This document shows, piece by piece, positions 16,612 through 25,832 of a stretch of 58,102 nt of DNA. The translations under genes were made by a program, and so were the position numbers. The DNA is from CAZRSW01 sp964602845 (GTDB taxonomy: Bacteria; Chloroflexota; Dehalococcoidia; Lucifugimonadales; UBA826). Below the pieces are notes generated by a model. The model made no database searches. It was not told the origin of the DNA and saw only the letters and a program-made list of their open reading frames with translations. The DNA lies in NCBI GenBank assembly GCA_964602845.1, contig CAZRSW010000012.1, positions 1-58,102 of the forward strand, read 5' to 3'. Numbering within the stretch: position 1 is the first letter of the stretch; every line of letters starts with the position of its first letter.

Positions 16612-17436
16612 ATGTATAAGAACGCCCCATTCATTATTCTATTAACGGTTTTATGTGTCGGCTTTTCATGTGGGGGGATTAGAGACGAAGCAGATCCGAC
16701 GCTTTCTTCTGATAATACGGGAGGTGAAGTGATGATCATGCCGCCCACCCAAACTCCGTTCCCGTTAGATCCGACACGTGCTCCAACTCCGACAAAATCT
16801 GCAAAGAGAAATGTTGATAAGCCCCCTTTGTATCTGACTGCTACTTCTATTCCTGTTGAGGATACTACTTCTACTATTGATCTGAGTGAGATGTTTTTGG
16901 ATCATTACCCGAGGGATTATTATGAAAAAATCGAGGTGGAAATAACGGGTAAGAATTTACCGCCCAGAGGAAGGTTGAGGAGCGATCCTGGACGAGGATT
17001 GGCTAGCCCAAAGATACGAGGAATCCTGTTAGATGGCTCTACCACCACCATTGGTGGAGAGGGACCAGTAACGCTGGTAATTGTCCTGGCGCATTGGTGC
17101 CCCTATTGTCAAAAGGAAGTAAAAGAACTCAGTGAGTATATTCATGAAGTTGGTTTACCTCCTGATGTGAGGTTATTGTCGGTATCAACTGGTATTGATA
17201 AGACAAGGTACAATTATCCTCCCCATGAGTGGTTGAAATTGGAGCGATGGCCAATACCAGTGCTGACTGACACTCCAGATTCGAAAATTGCAGAAGCATT
17301 GGGTGTTACGGCATTTCCTTTCATGGTTCTCATCGATGATCAAGGGACTGTTGTATTGAGATTACTCGGTCAGATAGGTAAGGAGGGATTTAAAGATATT
17401 ATTGACTTGGTAGGGTTAGTTGAAGAGAGTAATTGA
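16612..17436 (+). CDS. TlpA-like thioredoxin-fold lipoprotein
   Basis: A 274-residue exported protein. A lipoprotein signal (LLTVLCVGFSC, Cys at about 20) precedes a Pro/Thr-rich linker of roughly 90 residues (TQTPFPLDPTRAPTPTKS). A thioredoxin domain follows, with VIVLAHWCPYCQKEVKEL at about 155-172 giving a CPYC redox pair, and the cis-Pro in TAFPFMVLIDDQG. It should reduce or exchange disulfides of exported proteins, possibly for cytochrome maturation. No cytochrome genes are adjacent. The ATG has no strong SD. Confidence 0.85.
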   Translation: MYKNAPFIILLTVLCVGFSCGGIRDEADPTLSSDNTGGEVMIMPPTQTPFPLDPTRAPTPTKSAKRNVDKPPLYLTATSIPVEDTTSTIDLSEMFLDHYPRDYYEKIEVEITGKNLPPRGRLRSDPGRGLASPKIRGILLDGSTTTIGGEGPVTLVIVLAHWCPYCQKEVKELSEYIHEVGLPPDVRLLSVSTGIDKTRYNYPPHEWLKLERWPIPVLTDTPDSKIAEALGVTAFPFMVLIDDQGTVVLRLLGQIGKEGFKDIIDLVGLVEESN

Positions 17437-17508
17437 ATGGCTTGAAGAGGAATTAAATTCGGGAACACATGCATCAGCATGTTCGCAATATGGAGGTAAA
17501 TCTAGAAA

Positions 17509-18690
17509 GTGCCAGTAGCAGCCAAAATTAGAGATTTTATGGAACAGGGATCCTGGATTAGAAAGATGTTTGAGGAAGGGATTGCTCTAAGAATGGAACA
17601 TGGGGAAGAGAACGTTTTTGATCTATCCTTGGGTAATCCTGTTGTTGAACCTCCAACAGAGTTTTTTCTTAAGCTCAACGAAGTAATCAACGATTCTCAA
17701 AAAGGCATGCATAGGTACATGCCTAACGCAGGTTTTGATGACACCCGTGGAGCAGTGGCCTCTCAGCTAAATGATGAGACTGGGTATTCGTTCTCTTCTA
17801 GTGACATTGTTATGACTTGTGGGGCAGGGGGAGCGTTAAACGTGGTATTTAAAACTATTTTGGATCCGGGAGATGAGGTAGTTATTTTTGCGCCATTTTT
17901 TGTGGAATATATGTTTTATGTTGATAACCATGGTGGTAAATGTAAGGTTGTTAATCCGGACGAGAAATTTATGCCCAACATGGACATGTTAAGGTCAAAG
18001 ATAGGGGCTAGAACTAGGGCTGTTTTGATTAACTCTCCGAACAATCCAACAGGGGCTCTTTACTCTCCGGAAATTTTGTCTCAAGTCTCTGAGATAATAA
18101 TGGATAAAGAGGCAGAATTTAGTTCAGAAATTTATCTCATCAGTGACGAGCCATACAGGAAAATAATTTATGATGGTGCTGAGTACCCCCACATATTTAG
18201 TCATCATGCTCGATCTATTGTAGCGACTTCCCATTCAAAGGATCTGGCTTTGCCAGGGGAGAGGATAGGATATATAGCTGTCCATCCTGAATATTCAGGG
18301 AAAGAGGAATTTATTGATGGATTGGTGTTTTGTAACCGTACGCTGGGCTTCGTGAACGCTCCAGCGATGATGCAGCGTGTCGTGGCCTCTTTGCAAGCAG
18401 TAACCATTGATATAGGTCATTATCAGTCCAAAAGGGATATCCTCTATGACGAACTGGCAAACATTGGATATTCAGTATTTAAGCCTCAGGGAGCATTTTA
18501 CATGTTTCCGGCATCTCCCATTGATGATGATGTACGTTTTGTTGAGGACCTCAAGGAGCACCGAGTTCTTGCGGTACCGGGTACCGGATTCGGTATGCCA
18601 GGCTATTTCAGATTGTCCTATTGTTTGGAGGATCGGGTTATACAGGGCGCATTTGAAGGTTTGAATGCGGCTTTCTCAACTTATTCATGA
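17509..18690 (+). CDS. PLP-dependent class I/II aminotransferase
   Basis: A 393-residue fold-type I aminotransferase. Typical blocks are NVFDLSLGNPVVEPP near the start, NSPNNPTGALYSPE (Asn-Pro cofactor contact), LISDEPYRKI (Asp-Glu-Pro-Tyr) and SHSKDLALPGERIGY, containing the Schiff-base Lys. The C-terminal domain ends with FRLSYCLED, whose Arg binds the substrate carboxylate. It probably transaminates aspartate, alanine or an aromatic acid. The GTG start has GGAGGT 11 bases before it. It converges with threonine synthase. Confidence 0.88.
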   Translation: MPVAAKIRDFMEQGSWIRKMFEEGIALRMEHGEENVFDLSLGNPVVEPPTEFFLKLNEVINDSQKGMHRYMPNAGFDDTRGAVASQLNDETGYSFSSSDIVMTCGAGGALNVVFKTILDPGDEVVIFAPFFVEYMFYVDNHGGKCKVVNPDEKFMPNMDMLRSKIGARTRAVLINSPNNPTGALYSPEILSQVSEIIMDKEAEFSSEIYLISDEPYRKIIYDGAEYPHIFSHHARSIVATSHSKDLALPGERIGYIAVHPEYSGKEEFIDGLVFCNRTLGFVNAPAMMQRVVASLQAVTIDIGHYQSKRDILYDELANIGYSVFKPQGAFYMFPASPIDDDVRFVEDLKEHRVLAVPGTGFGMPGYFRLSYCLEDRVIQGAFEGLNAAFSTYS

Positions 18691-18724
18691 CTAGAGAAAG
18701 CCGAGTCTGTAAACCCCAGTTCGC

Positions 18725-19849
18725 TTAAACCGGACTAGTGTCCTTCAAGCCAGATCCTGTAACTGGTATTAGCAACGTGGAATTACTTCTGATCTGACCT
18801 TCTTGGACAAGGCGAATTGCGCCAGCGAAGGCCGCGGCTGAAGTAGGCTCAACGAATAGACCCTCTTTACCGGAGAGTTTTAACTGCCAGTTCAAAATCT
18901 CCTCTTCACTTACAGAGACAGCTTTCCCCCCTGAATCGCTCATGGCCTCCATAATTTGATGCCGTCTAGGTGGCAATCCTACAGCGATTCCGCCAGCTCG
19001 TGTGGGCTTTATCATAGACTGATCCCAAGGATTTCCCATGAAGGCGGCGGTTAATGGTGCCACACTCATAGATTGCGCGCAATGTAGCTTGGGCAGAGCA
19101 GCTATCAGTTTTTTCCGCTTTAGCTCCATAAATCCTTTCCATGTACCAAGGTACAAAGACCCGTTACCTACGGGCATGACGATGTCGCTAGGAAGGTTAC
19201 GGCCGAGCTCATTGTAGAGTTCATAGGCAAATGTTTTTGTGCCTTCAATGAAGTATGGATTTAAGTTATGGGATGCGTAGACAGCTTGGGTCTTTTTTTG
19301 GTAGGAAATTGCGGCTTTCGTTGTCTGATCTCTTGTACCATTGACGAGATGTAGAATCGCCCCGTAAATTCTTATTTGGTCCAGTTTTGGCTGAGGAGCT
19401 TCGGAAGGCGCAAATATATGCGCTTCAATACCCGTTTTTGCTGCATAAGCGGCAATGGATGCTCCGGCATTGCCGGAGGAGTCCTCAACTATCTCATTTG
19501 TGCCTTCTATCTTCAGCATAGACAACATCATTGAGGTACCGCGATCTTTGAAGGAGCCAGTTGGGTTCAATGATTCTAATTTTACTGTGATATCGATGCC
19601 AAAGGATTCATTGATGTTGTTCAATCGTACTAATGGCGTATCACCTTCACCGAGTGACACAAAATCATCCGCATGTGAGATTGGTAGAGGAATATCAGCG
19701 TTTGTACAAGATATGGCCTTGTGTGTATCTGAATTTTGAGAACAATAGGTTACGAATAATGGGGATTTGCATGCGGAACAATTTAGTGTAGATGAATTAG
19801 GGTGGTAAGTTGTTGAACATGACGAGCATGAAAAGGTGTGCGAATTCAT
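18725..19849 (-). CDS. thrC: Threonine synthase
   Basis: A 374-residue PLP enzyme converting O-phosphohomoserine to threonine. The N-terminus carries a four-Cys zinc-ribbon pattern (CSSC...CSAC) common in archaeal-type and Chloroflexota ThrC. The cofactor Lys lies in NPTGSFKDRGTSMM, followed by the phosphate-binding region EDSSGNAGASIAAYAAK and VMPVGNGSLYLG. It lacks the long C-terminal domain of the E. coli enzyme. Close relatives include cysteate synthase, so the substrate is likely but not certain. It is divergent from the MFS gene. Confidence 0.8.
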   Translation of the reverse strand: MNSHTFSCSSCSTTYHPNSSTLNCSACKSPLFVTYCSQNSDTHKAISCTNADIPLPISHADDFVSLGEGDTPLVRLNNINESFGIDITVKLESLNPTGSFKDRGTSMMLSMLKIEGTNEIVEDSSGNAGASIAAYAAKTGIEAHIFAPSEAPQPKLDQIRIYGAILHLVNGTRDQTTKAAISYQKKTQAVYASHNLNPYFIEGTKTFAYELYNELGRNLPSDIVMPVGNGSLYLGTWKGFMELKRKKLIAALPKLHCAQSMSVAPLTAAFMGNPWDQSMIKPTRAGGIAVGLPPRRHQIMEAMSDSGGKAVSVSEEEILNWQLKLSGKEGLFVEPTSAAAFAGAIRLVQEGQIRSNSTLLIPVTGSGLKDTSPV

Positions 19850-20008
19850 TTCTAATCCATCCCTAATTTATATTTTGAAAAACTTTTCTTAATCTGCTCT
19901 AATCATCAAGCGTTGCTATGATCGATGTTAAAAGATATTAACAATCTTTGGGTACCAATGGATTCTTAAATAATGAGTTTTAGTTTTAAGCTCGGTTCAA
20001 GCGCATGT

Positions 20009-20031
20009 CACAGGTATTTAGTTCACCTGTG
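20009..20031. repeat. CACAGGT/ACCTGTG hairpin
   Basis: A 7-bp perfect inverted repeat with a 9-base loop, followed on the plus strand by TCGTTTTAA, lies between the divergent thrC and MFS starts. No plus-strand gene ends just before it. It may be an attenuator-like stem in the MFS leader or an operator. Confidence 0.35.
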
Positions 20032-20118
20032 TCGTTTTAAAGGGACTAATTATTACGCAAATACTGAGAAGCATATTTTATATCACAGGCACTGATGGTA
20101 GGTAACTGTTAAGATTCC

Positions 20119-21492
20119 ATGATGTCTATGATTATCAAGGTGTTCAAAAAAATCACTATACCCTTTAAAAAACCAGGGGATATTTTTCATGGATGGTGGC
20201 TGGTTGTAGCCGGGGTATTCCTGTTGACAATAATGTCCATATCTGTGTTTCGGGGTATGGGTGTTCTATTAGTTGTTCTTCAGAAAGAATTTCAATGGAG
20301 TCGGACACAAATTTCTGTAGGCGGTCTTTTCAGTCGAGTAGAAGGAGCTGCGTTAGGTCCTCTAGAAGGATTGCTTATCGACAAACTCGGTTCAAGGCGC
20401 ATGATCTTGATTGGCTATTCTATTATGGCTTTAGGCTTTATTTTATTTTCGAGGATTTCTAATTTATGGCAATTCTATGTGGTTTTTGCATTTATCACTC
20501 TTGGGTCTGGTTTGGGAGGTTGGTTGGCTGTAATTTCACTTCTTAATAACTGGTTTGTGAAGAGTAGGTCTATTGCGATGGCAGGGGCTATGTCGGGTAT
20601 TCACATTGCAGGATTCTTACTCCCATTGTTTGCTATTGCGATGGAGTCTGTAGGTTTTAGAATAACGACGTTCTCTGTGGCTATTTTGATCCTCATAGTC
20701 TTGTTTCCTGCGGTAAAGATAATCAGAAACAGGCCGGAGGATATGGGTCTTCTGCCAGATAATGAAATCGTCGAGGCTAATCAATCTACTTTAACGGAAA
20801 ATGAGGCTTCAGGGCCTGTGATCGAGCCAAGGGATGGGAATCTAGGTCAAGGCGGTAGTGAAGCCGTAGAAATATCTAAAGTGAGTGAAGATTTCACCGC
20901 ACGGGAGGCCTTGTTCTCGTCAACATTTTGGATGCTTACCCTAGCGCATATCACTTCCACGTTATCCATTGTTACCTTGTCTCTACATCTTACGCCACGT
21001 TTAACGGATATGGGTTTGAAACTGTCTACTGCCAGTTACATAGAGATGACATACTCCATCTTAGCATTGCCTACGATCTTTATAGCTGGTTGGTTAGGGG
21101 ACAAGATGTCAAAGAAATATTTAATAGTTCTATTTCTAGTTTTGCAAAGTGTTTCAACATTCATATTGACCTTTGCTGGTAACTTACAGATGGTTTTAGT
21201 ATTTGCCGTAATTTACGGGGTTGCTTTTGGCGGACGAATACCATTAATGTCGGCTATTAGGGGTGATTACTTTGGGCGGAAAGCCTTCGCAACTATATCA
21301 GGGTGGTCTATGTTGCCCAACGGTATTTTAATGGCGGTGGCGCCTGTTTGGGCGGGGTGGATGTTTGATAATTACCAAAGTTATCAAATACCATTTTTTA
21401 CTTTTGCAGTCCTTAATTTGATGGGTGCCCTGATTATGCTTTTTGTGAATAAACCTAGACCTAAGAAAACTCAAGTTATAGTAGGTCTATAA
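20119..21492 (+). CDS. MFS transporter
   Basis: A 457-residue membrane protein with about 12 hydrophobic segments and a charged central loop near residues 205-260 (ENEASGPVIEPRDG...). The MFS A-motif-like loop between helices 2 and 3 is LLIDKLGSRRMILIG, and a second copy in the C-half is GWLGDKMSKKYLIV. It resembles the monocarboxylate/oxalate-formate antiporter type, which begins with HGWWLVVAGVFLL. Transport of an organic acid is inferred. The first ATG is used; the SD is weak. Confidence 0.85.
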   Translation: MMSMIIKVFKKITIPFKKPGDIFHGWWLVVAGVFLLTIMSISVFRGMGVLLVVLQKEFQWSRTQISVGGLFSRVEGAALGPLEGLLIDKLGSRRMILIGYSIMALGFILFSRISNLWQFYVVFAFITLGSGLGGWLAVISLLNNWFVKSRSIAMAGAMSGIHIAGFLLPLFAIAMESVGFRITTFSVAILILIVLFPAVKIIRNRPEDMGLLPDNEIVEANQSTLTENEASGPVIEPRDGNLGQGGSEAVEISKVSEDFTAREALFSSTFWMLTLAHITSTLSIVTLSLHLTPRLTDMGLKLSTASYIEMTYSILALPTIFIAGWLGDKMSKKYLIVLFLVLQSVSTFILTFAGNLQMVLVFAVIYGVAFGGRIPLMSAIRGDYFGRKAFATISGWSMLPNGILMAVAPVWAGWMFDNYQSYQIPFFTFAVLNLMGALIMLFVNKPRPKKTQVIVGL

Positions 21493-21528
21493 TGTGAAAC
21501 AGCTATAGTAACTCATTAGGTTTTGAAT

Positions 21529-22230
21529 ATGCATATTTTGGATAGAGAGCTTATAGACCCCTTCCCGAAATTTTGGGACAGAGTTAGTCTGGAATTGGAC
21601 ATAGAGTTACAGGACATAGAATTAGCTTCCGACAAGGTATTTGTTGATCTATCTAATGATGCTAGAAAGGAACAGCCGGAATGGCTGAGGTTACCAGATG
21701 AGGATCTAGCTTATCATGTAGCCCATGAAGTAGGGCATGTGTTGCTTCGGTGCCGAGGTTATCCCAGAATTATGCGAGGTAAGGATTACCCGCCGTCAAG
21801 TGCTGAGGCTATGGTAGGAGGGGACTTAGAAGAGATGGTGACCCATGTGCCGATAAGATCAATCCTAGGAAGTTTCGGTTTCAGTAATGAAGTTATCATG
21901 GAAAGAATGTATGACGGAGCGTTTTCTGGTTTGTCATTGAGTCCGGTGCCTGATTATGGTTCGCCTTGGTTTTTCACGTGGGCTATCAGATATGTGGAAC
22001 TCTCCAACGAAATGAGGCATTCCAAGTGGATTGAATTGAAAAAAATATACCATCATCGGTCCAGAGATGTTGAAGATCTTGGTAAGGAGTTGAAGAATAT
22101 ACTTGAGTCCTTTGACATTCATTCTCCATGGAATGCGTTACAAGCGATGTTGGCTTGCAGGGATCACATGGGTCTGGGAGTCGATCAACGGGTGATGATA
22201 TTGGATCCTCGGTCCGGTGAGATCCAGTAG
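21529..22230 (+). CDS. Putative HExxH metalloprotease-like protein
   Basis: A 233-residue cytoplasmic protein whose central LAYHVAHEVGHVLLRCRGYP contains a zinc-binding HEVGH motif. GGDLEEMVTH, about 40 residues further on, could supply the third ligand as in gluzincins. The rest has no domain I recognise. An AGG lies 8-9 bases before the ATG; a TTG six bases upstream is possible. It follows the MFS gene by 36 bp and may share its transcript. Whether it is a peptidase or a metal-binding regulator of the ImmA/IrrE type cannot be told. Confidence 0.6.
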   Translation: MHILDRELIDPFPKFWDRVSLELDIELQDIELASDKVFVDLSNDARKEQPEWLRLPDEDLAYHVAHEVGHVLLRCRGYPRIMRGKDYPPSSAEAMVGGDLEEMVTHVPIRSILGSFGFSNEVIMERMYDGAFSGLSLSPVPDYGSPWFFTWAIRYVELSNEMRHSKWIELKKIYHHRSRDVEDLGKELKNILESFDIHSPWNALQAMLACRDHMGLGVDQRVMILDPRSGEIQ

Positions 22231-22312
22231 GACTTATTCTTTGGGCTATGTGCTATATTAGTTTGAGTTTTATACTTCCCGGGAAAAGCATATTTTGGGT
22301 GAAAGGTTATTT

Positions 22313-22825
22313 GTGAAAAGTCACCTAGTTTGGTACAGAGATTGGATTTTCTATAGCGTAATTGCCATTATTGTGGTTGTTGATCAATTTACAAAGGCCT
22401 TAGTGAAGGCCTATATCGCTGTTGGCGACTCATGGATTGATATAGGTATCTTTAGCGTGATTCACGGGTTGAATAGAGGATCAGCATTTGGTCTATTTCA
22501 AGGATATACTGTTCCATTAATAATTTTGTCTATCATAGGAATAGCCGCGATCTTGTATTTTTTTCGACGGCAACAGTACAACTTACTGCCTATGAGGGTT
22601 GCTTTGGGTTTCATTGTTGGAGGTGCCATTGGAAATCTGATCGATCGGTTGAAGGATGGGGTTGTAGTGGATTTTATCAGTGTAGGTTGGTGGCCTGCCT
22701 TCAATGTTGCGGATTCATTCATTTCCGTCGGTATGGTAATAGTGGCTGCCATTGTCCTTTTGGGAGAGAGACTAGGTTGGATAGAATACTCTTCTGACGG
22801 GGAGGACAATCCGAATGACACTTAA
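22313..22825 (+). CDS. lspA: Lipoprotein signal peptidase II
   Basis: A 170-residue, four-helix membrane aspartyl protease that cleaves prolipoproteins before the lipid-modified Cys. The family blocks are all present: VVDQFTKALVK, NRGSAFGLF, VGGAIGNLIDRL, and the two catalytic Asp in VVDFI and NVADSFI. GTG at 22313 has GAAAGG six bases upstream; an in-frame TTG 18 bases earlier is less likely. It overlaps rluD by 11 bases, a common lspA-rluD arrangement. It would process the several lipoproteins encoded in this window. Confidence 0.95.
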   Translation: MKSHLVWYRDWIFYSVIAIIVVVDQFTKALVKAYIAVGDSWIDIGIFSVIHGLNRGSAFGLFQGYTVPLIILSIIGIAAILYFFRRQQYNLLPMRVALGFIVGGAIGNLIDRLKDGVVVDFISVGWWPAFNVADSFISVGMVIVAAIVLLGERLGWIEYSSDGEDNPNDT

Positions 22826-23726
22826 AGCGGGAAACGTTCTAGTCGCTGAGTTCAGTGGCGTTCGATTAGACCAATATGTTTCGGAACAACGAGATGACAT
22901 ATCGAGAACGCGAGCGGCTCGGCTTATAAGGGAAGGCTACATCACACTTGATGGGCAGGTGGTAAAACCGTCGGTTAAATTGTGTTTAGGGCAGAAGATT
23001 TCCATTGGAGCTCTCAATGCCCAAGGGATCAATCTTCAAGCTGAAGACATCCCCTTATCAATCGTTTACCAGGATGACGATATTATAGTGATAAATAAGC
23101 CGTCCGGGATGTTAGTCCATCCTGGTGCAGGCCATCCCGGTGGGACCTTGATCAATGCGATACTTTATATGTGTCCAGAACTATTGGAAATGAATTCAAC
23201 AACAAGGCCCGGGTTGGTTCATAGATTAGATAAAGATACGTCAGGTATCATCCTTGTGGCAAAAAACGAAAAGGCCTTAACTAATATGTCGGATCAATTT
23301 AAGAATCGAGTTGTGGTTAAGAAATACATGGCTTTGGTGAAAGGAAATCTGTCGGATAGGACTGCGATAATTGACGGACCCATAAGGAGAGATCGGAGTG
23401 AAAGAAAGAGGATGGCTGTAGCAGAGGGGGGGAAAGAGGCAACCACTAAATACGAAGTTATAAAGAGATTCCCATCATTCGATTTGGTTGATGTGGTACC
23501 ACTAACTGGTAGAACCCATCAAATACGGGTACACTTTGCTTCGATCCGGCACCCTGTGGCTGGCGATGAACTCTATGGGGGCAAAACGGGGGGACTTCAA
23601 AGACAGTTCCTTCATGCTTATTCGTTGGCATTCCAACATCCTTCGTCAGGATCTGATTTGTGTTTTGATTCAAAATTGCCGGAAGACCTAAGAGAGTTTA
23701 TGGTGACCCTATCCAAGGATGCTTAG
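22815..23726 (+). CDS. rluD: RluD-type 23S rRNA pseudouridine synthase
   Basis: A 303-residue RluA-family enzyme. An N-terminal S4 RNA-binding domain (LDQYVSEQRDDISRTRAARLI) precedes the synthase domain with INKPSGMLVHPG and the catalytic Asp in LVHRLDKDTSGILLVAK-like sequence (HRLDKDTSGI). The late motif GRTHQIRVHFASI is intact. It should modify helix 69 of 23S rRNA, though RluC-type specificity cannot be excluded by motif alone. Its ATG lies inside lspA, suggesting translational coupling. Confidence 0.9.
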   Translation: MTLKAGNVLVAEFSGVRLDQYVSEQRDDISRTRAARLIREGYITLDGQVVKPSVKLCLGQKISIGALNAQGINLQAEDIPLSIVYQDDDIIVINKPSGMLVHPGAGHPGGTLINAILYMCPELLEMNSTTRPGLVHRLDKDTSGIILVAKNEKALTNMSDQFKNRVVVKKYMALVKGNLSDRTAIIDGPIRRDRSERKRMAVAEGGKEATTKYEVIKRFPSFDLVDVVPLTGRTHQIRVHFASIRHPVAGDELYGGKTGGLQRQFLHAYSLAFQHPSSGSDLCFDSKLPEDLREFMVTLSKDA

Positions 23727-23821
23727 TGACAACTGTATTTCACCTAGACTAGTGGTAATATCTTTGAATATCTTTCTATAGTCCACTGAGTTTAAGTATT
23801 TTGGAAGGTTGAGGAGATTTT

Positions 23822-25312
23822 ATGGCAAGTGGTGGTATAAGGGTCAGATACGCCCCTAGCCCGACGGGTGAGCCGCACGTGGGCAATATTAGAACGGCAC
23901 TCTATGATTGGGTATTCGCGAGAAGCAATGGAGGCAAGTTCGTCGTTCGTATTGAAGATACCGATCAGTCTAGAAAAGTTGAAGGTGCGGAAAAATCCTT
24001 AGAAGATTCGTTAACTTGGTTAGGTCTTGATTGGGATGAAGGCATGGGTAAATCGGGCGGGTTTGGTCCGTACTCCCAATCGGGTCGTCTTGAGTTATAC
24101 AAGGACGTTGTAGAAGCGTTGATCCGTAATGAATTCGCATATCGGTGTTTCTGTACGGAAAATCGATTGGCAAATTTACGGGATGAACAACGTAAATCAA
24201 AGTCTGCCGTGGTTGGGTATGATGGTATGTGTAGGGGAAAGTATGTGGAAGATGCCACAAACGAGCCTGCAAGGGGAGATTTTGTTGTGAGGTTTGCGAT
24301 GCCGAAGGTTGGCACATCGGAAATTGAAGATTTGGTAAAAGGGCACGTTAGTTTTGAAAATTCGTTGAGTGACGATTTTATTGTCTTAAAGTCGGATGGC
24401 TATCCGACCTATCATTTAGCTTCTGTGGTGGATGATAACCATATGCGCATAAGTCACGTATTTCGAGGGGAGGAGTGGTTGTCAAGTGTCCCTAGGCATA
24501 TTCAACTATACAAAGCCATGGGATGGAATCCGCCTATTTTTGCGCACCTGCCTACGATACTGGCGCCCGACAAATCAAAGTTGAGTAAACGGCATGGTGC
24601 CACTTCTGTGTTGCAGTTTAAGAAAATGGGATATGTGCCTGAAGCAATGTTCAATTTCCTCTGTCTGTTGGGCTGGTCAAAAGACGGGGAAACGGAGATT
24701 TTGAATAGGAAAGAAATTTTGGAGCATTTTGACATTGCTCAAATTAATCCTTCTGGTGCAGTGTTTGATATAGAGAAGCTTAATTGGATGAATGGGTATT
24801 ACATACGTCAAATGACTCTTGCGAAGCTTGCTGATACGCTTTCTGAATATTGGGTAGCATATCCCCCAGATCAATTCGATCGCACTCCAACTTCGGCAGA
24901 AGTTATGATTGTTGCAAAGATGGTTCAGGAAAGATTGAAAACTTTAGAAGAGGCTTCAAGGCTAGTAGCGTTTCTATTTAAGGAGGATCTACGTTACGAT
25001 TCCGATGCCTTGATACAAAAAGGAATGGATGCAAAAATTGCCTCAGACACGTTGACTGCAGCTAAGTCGCTAATCTCTGGTAGTAATGTATTTGATGCAG
25101 AAAAACTTGAGATATCCTTAAGAGAATTAGCTGTCAAATTGGATGTAAAAGTGGGGAGTTTGTTAAGTCTTATCAGGGTAGCGACGTCAGGTCAAAAGGT
25201 GTCCCCACCTTTATTCATATCGTTGGAAGCCTTAGGAAAAGAGCGTGTGTTGAAACTTCTCGAAGAGGCCGTTGTAAAATTGACGTCTGCGTCACACGTT
25301 GACGTTGATTAA
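23822..25312 (+). CDS. gltX: Glutamyl-tRNA synthetase
   Basis: A 496-residue class I synthetase charging tRNA-Glu, and possibly tRNA-Gln. The HIGH-type motif is PSPTGEPHVGNIRTALYDW at about 12-30, and the KMSKS-type motif is KLSKRHGA at about 252. The catalytic domain also shows RIEDTDQSR and FRGEEWLSS. The C-terminal anticodon-binding helices end the protein at normal length. GAGGAG precedes the ATG. It heads a run with yqeY, purQ and purL; yqeY follows closely. Confidence 0.96.
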   Translation: MASGGIRVRYAPSPTGEPHVGNIRTALYDWVFARSNGGKFVVRIEDTDQSRKVEGAEKSLEDSLTWLGLDWDEGMGKSGGFGPYSQSGRLELYKDVVEALIRNEFAYRCFCTENRLANLRDEQRKSKSAVVGYDGMCRGKYVEDATNEPARGDFVVRFAMPKVGTSEIEDLVKGHVSFENSLSDDFIVLKSDGYPTYHLASVVDDNHMRISHVFRGEEWLSSVPRHIQLYKAMGWNPPIFAHLPTILAPDKSKLSKRHGATSVLQFKKMGYVPEAMFNFLCLLGWSKDGETEILNRKEILEHFDIAQINPSGAVFDIEKLNWMNGYYIRQMTLAKLADTLSEYWVAYPPDQFDRTPTSAEVMIVAKMVQERLKTLEEASRLVAFLFKEDLRYDSDALIQKGMDAKIASDTLTAAKSLISGSNVFDAEKLEISLRELAVKLDVKVGSLLSLIRVATSGQKVSPPLFISLEALGKERVLKLLEEAVVKLTSASHVDVD

Positions 25313-25369
25313 TACTCCTCTTATACTCGCCCTGATCAAAGGAGATGTTTGCATTTTAGGAGGCATAAT

Positions 25370-25825
25370 ATGTCGGAATCTTTAAAGGATCGGTTGCAAT
25401 CGGATCTTAAGGATGCAATGAGGAATAAGGATGCCCTTACTCGCACCCTGCTTCGGACACTTTTGTCCGAAGTACGAAATGCAGAGATAGCAAAAAAAGA
25501 CACTTTGGATAATGAGGGGATCCAAAGAGTTTTGATTAAGCAGGCCCAACAGAGGCGAGACAGTGCCGAGGCTTACGTAGGAGGAGCACGTTTAGATTTA
25601 GCCGATAAAGAAAATGAAGAACTTTCAATTATAATGAAATACTTGCCAGTACAATTAACCGCCACAGAATTAGCGGTTATTGTAGATGAAGTTATTAAGA
25701 TTACTGGTGCTAATGGATTGGGTGATATGGGTAAAGTAATGGGAGAATTGATGCCCAAACTTGAGGGCAGGGCAGATGGGAAAGTAGCTAGTAACATGGT
25801 TAAAGAAAAGTTAAATATAGTCTGA
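25370..25825 (+). CDS. yqeY: GatB/YqeY-domain protein
   Basis: A 151-residue all-helical protein related to the C-terminal domain of the GatB amidotransferase subunit. Hallmarks are SLKDRLQSDLKDAMRNKDALTRT, QAQQRRDSAEAY, and the end GDMGKVMGELMPKLEGRADGKVASNMVKE. The domain binds tRNA in GatB; the role of the free form is not settled. The ATG at 25370 has AGGAGG seven bases upstream, so the longer TTG frame is wrong. It lies just after gltX, consistent with a tRNA-aminoacylation link. Confidence 0.92.
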   Translation: MSESLKDRLQSDLKDAMRNKDALTRTLLRTLLSEVRNAEIAKKDTLDNEGIQRVLIKQAQQRRDSAEAYVGGARLDLADKENEELSIIMKYLPVQLTATELAVIVDEVIKITGANGLGDMGKVMGELMPKLEGRADGKVASNMVKEKLNIV

Positions 25826-25832
25826 GATACTA

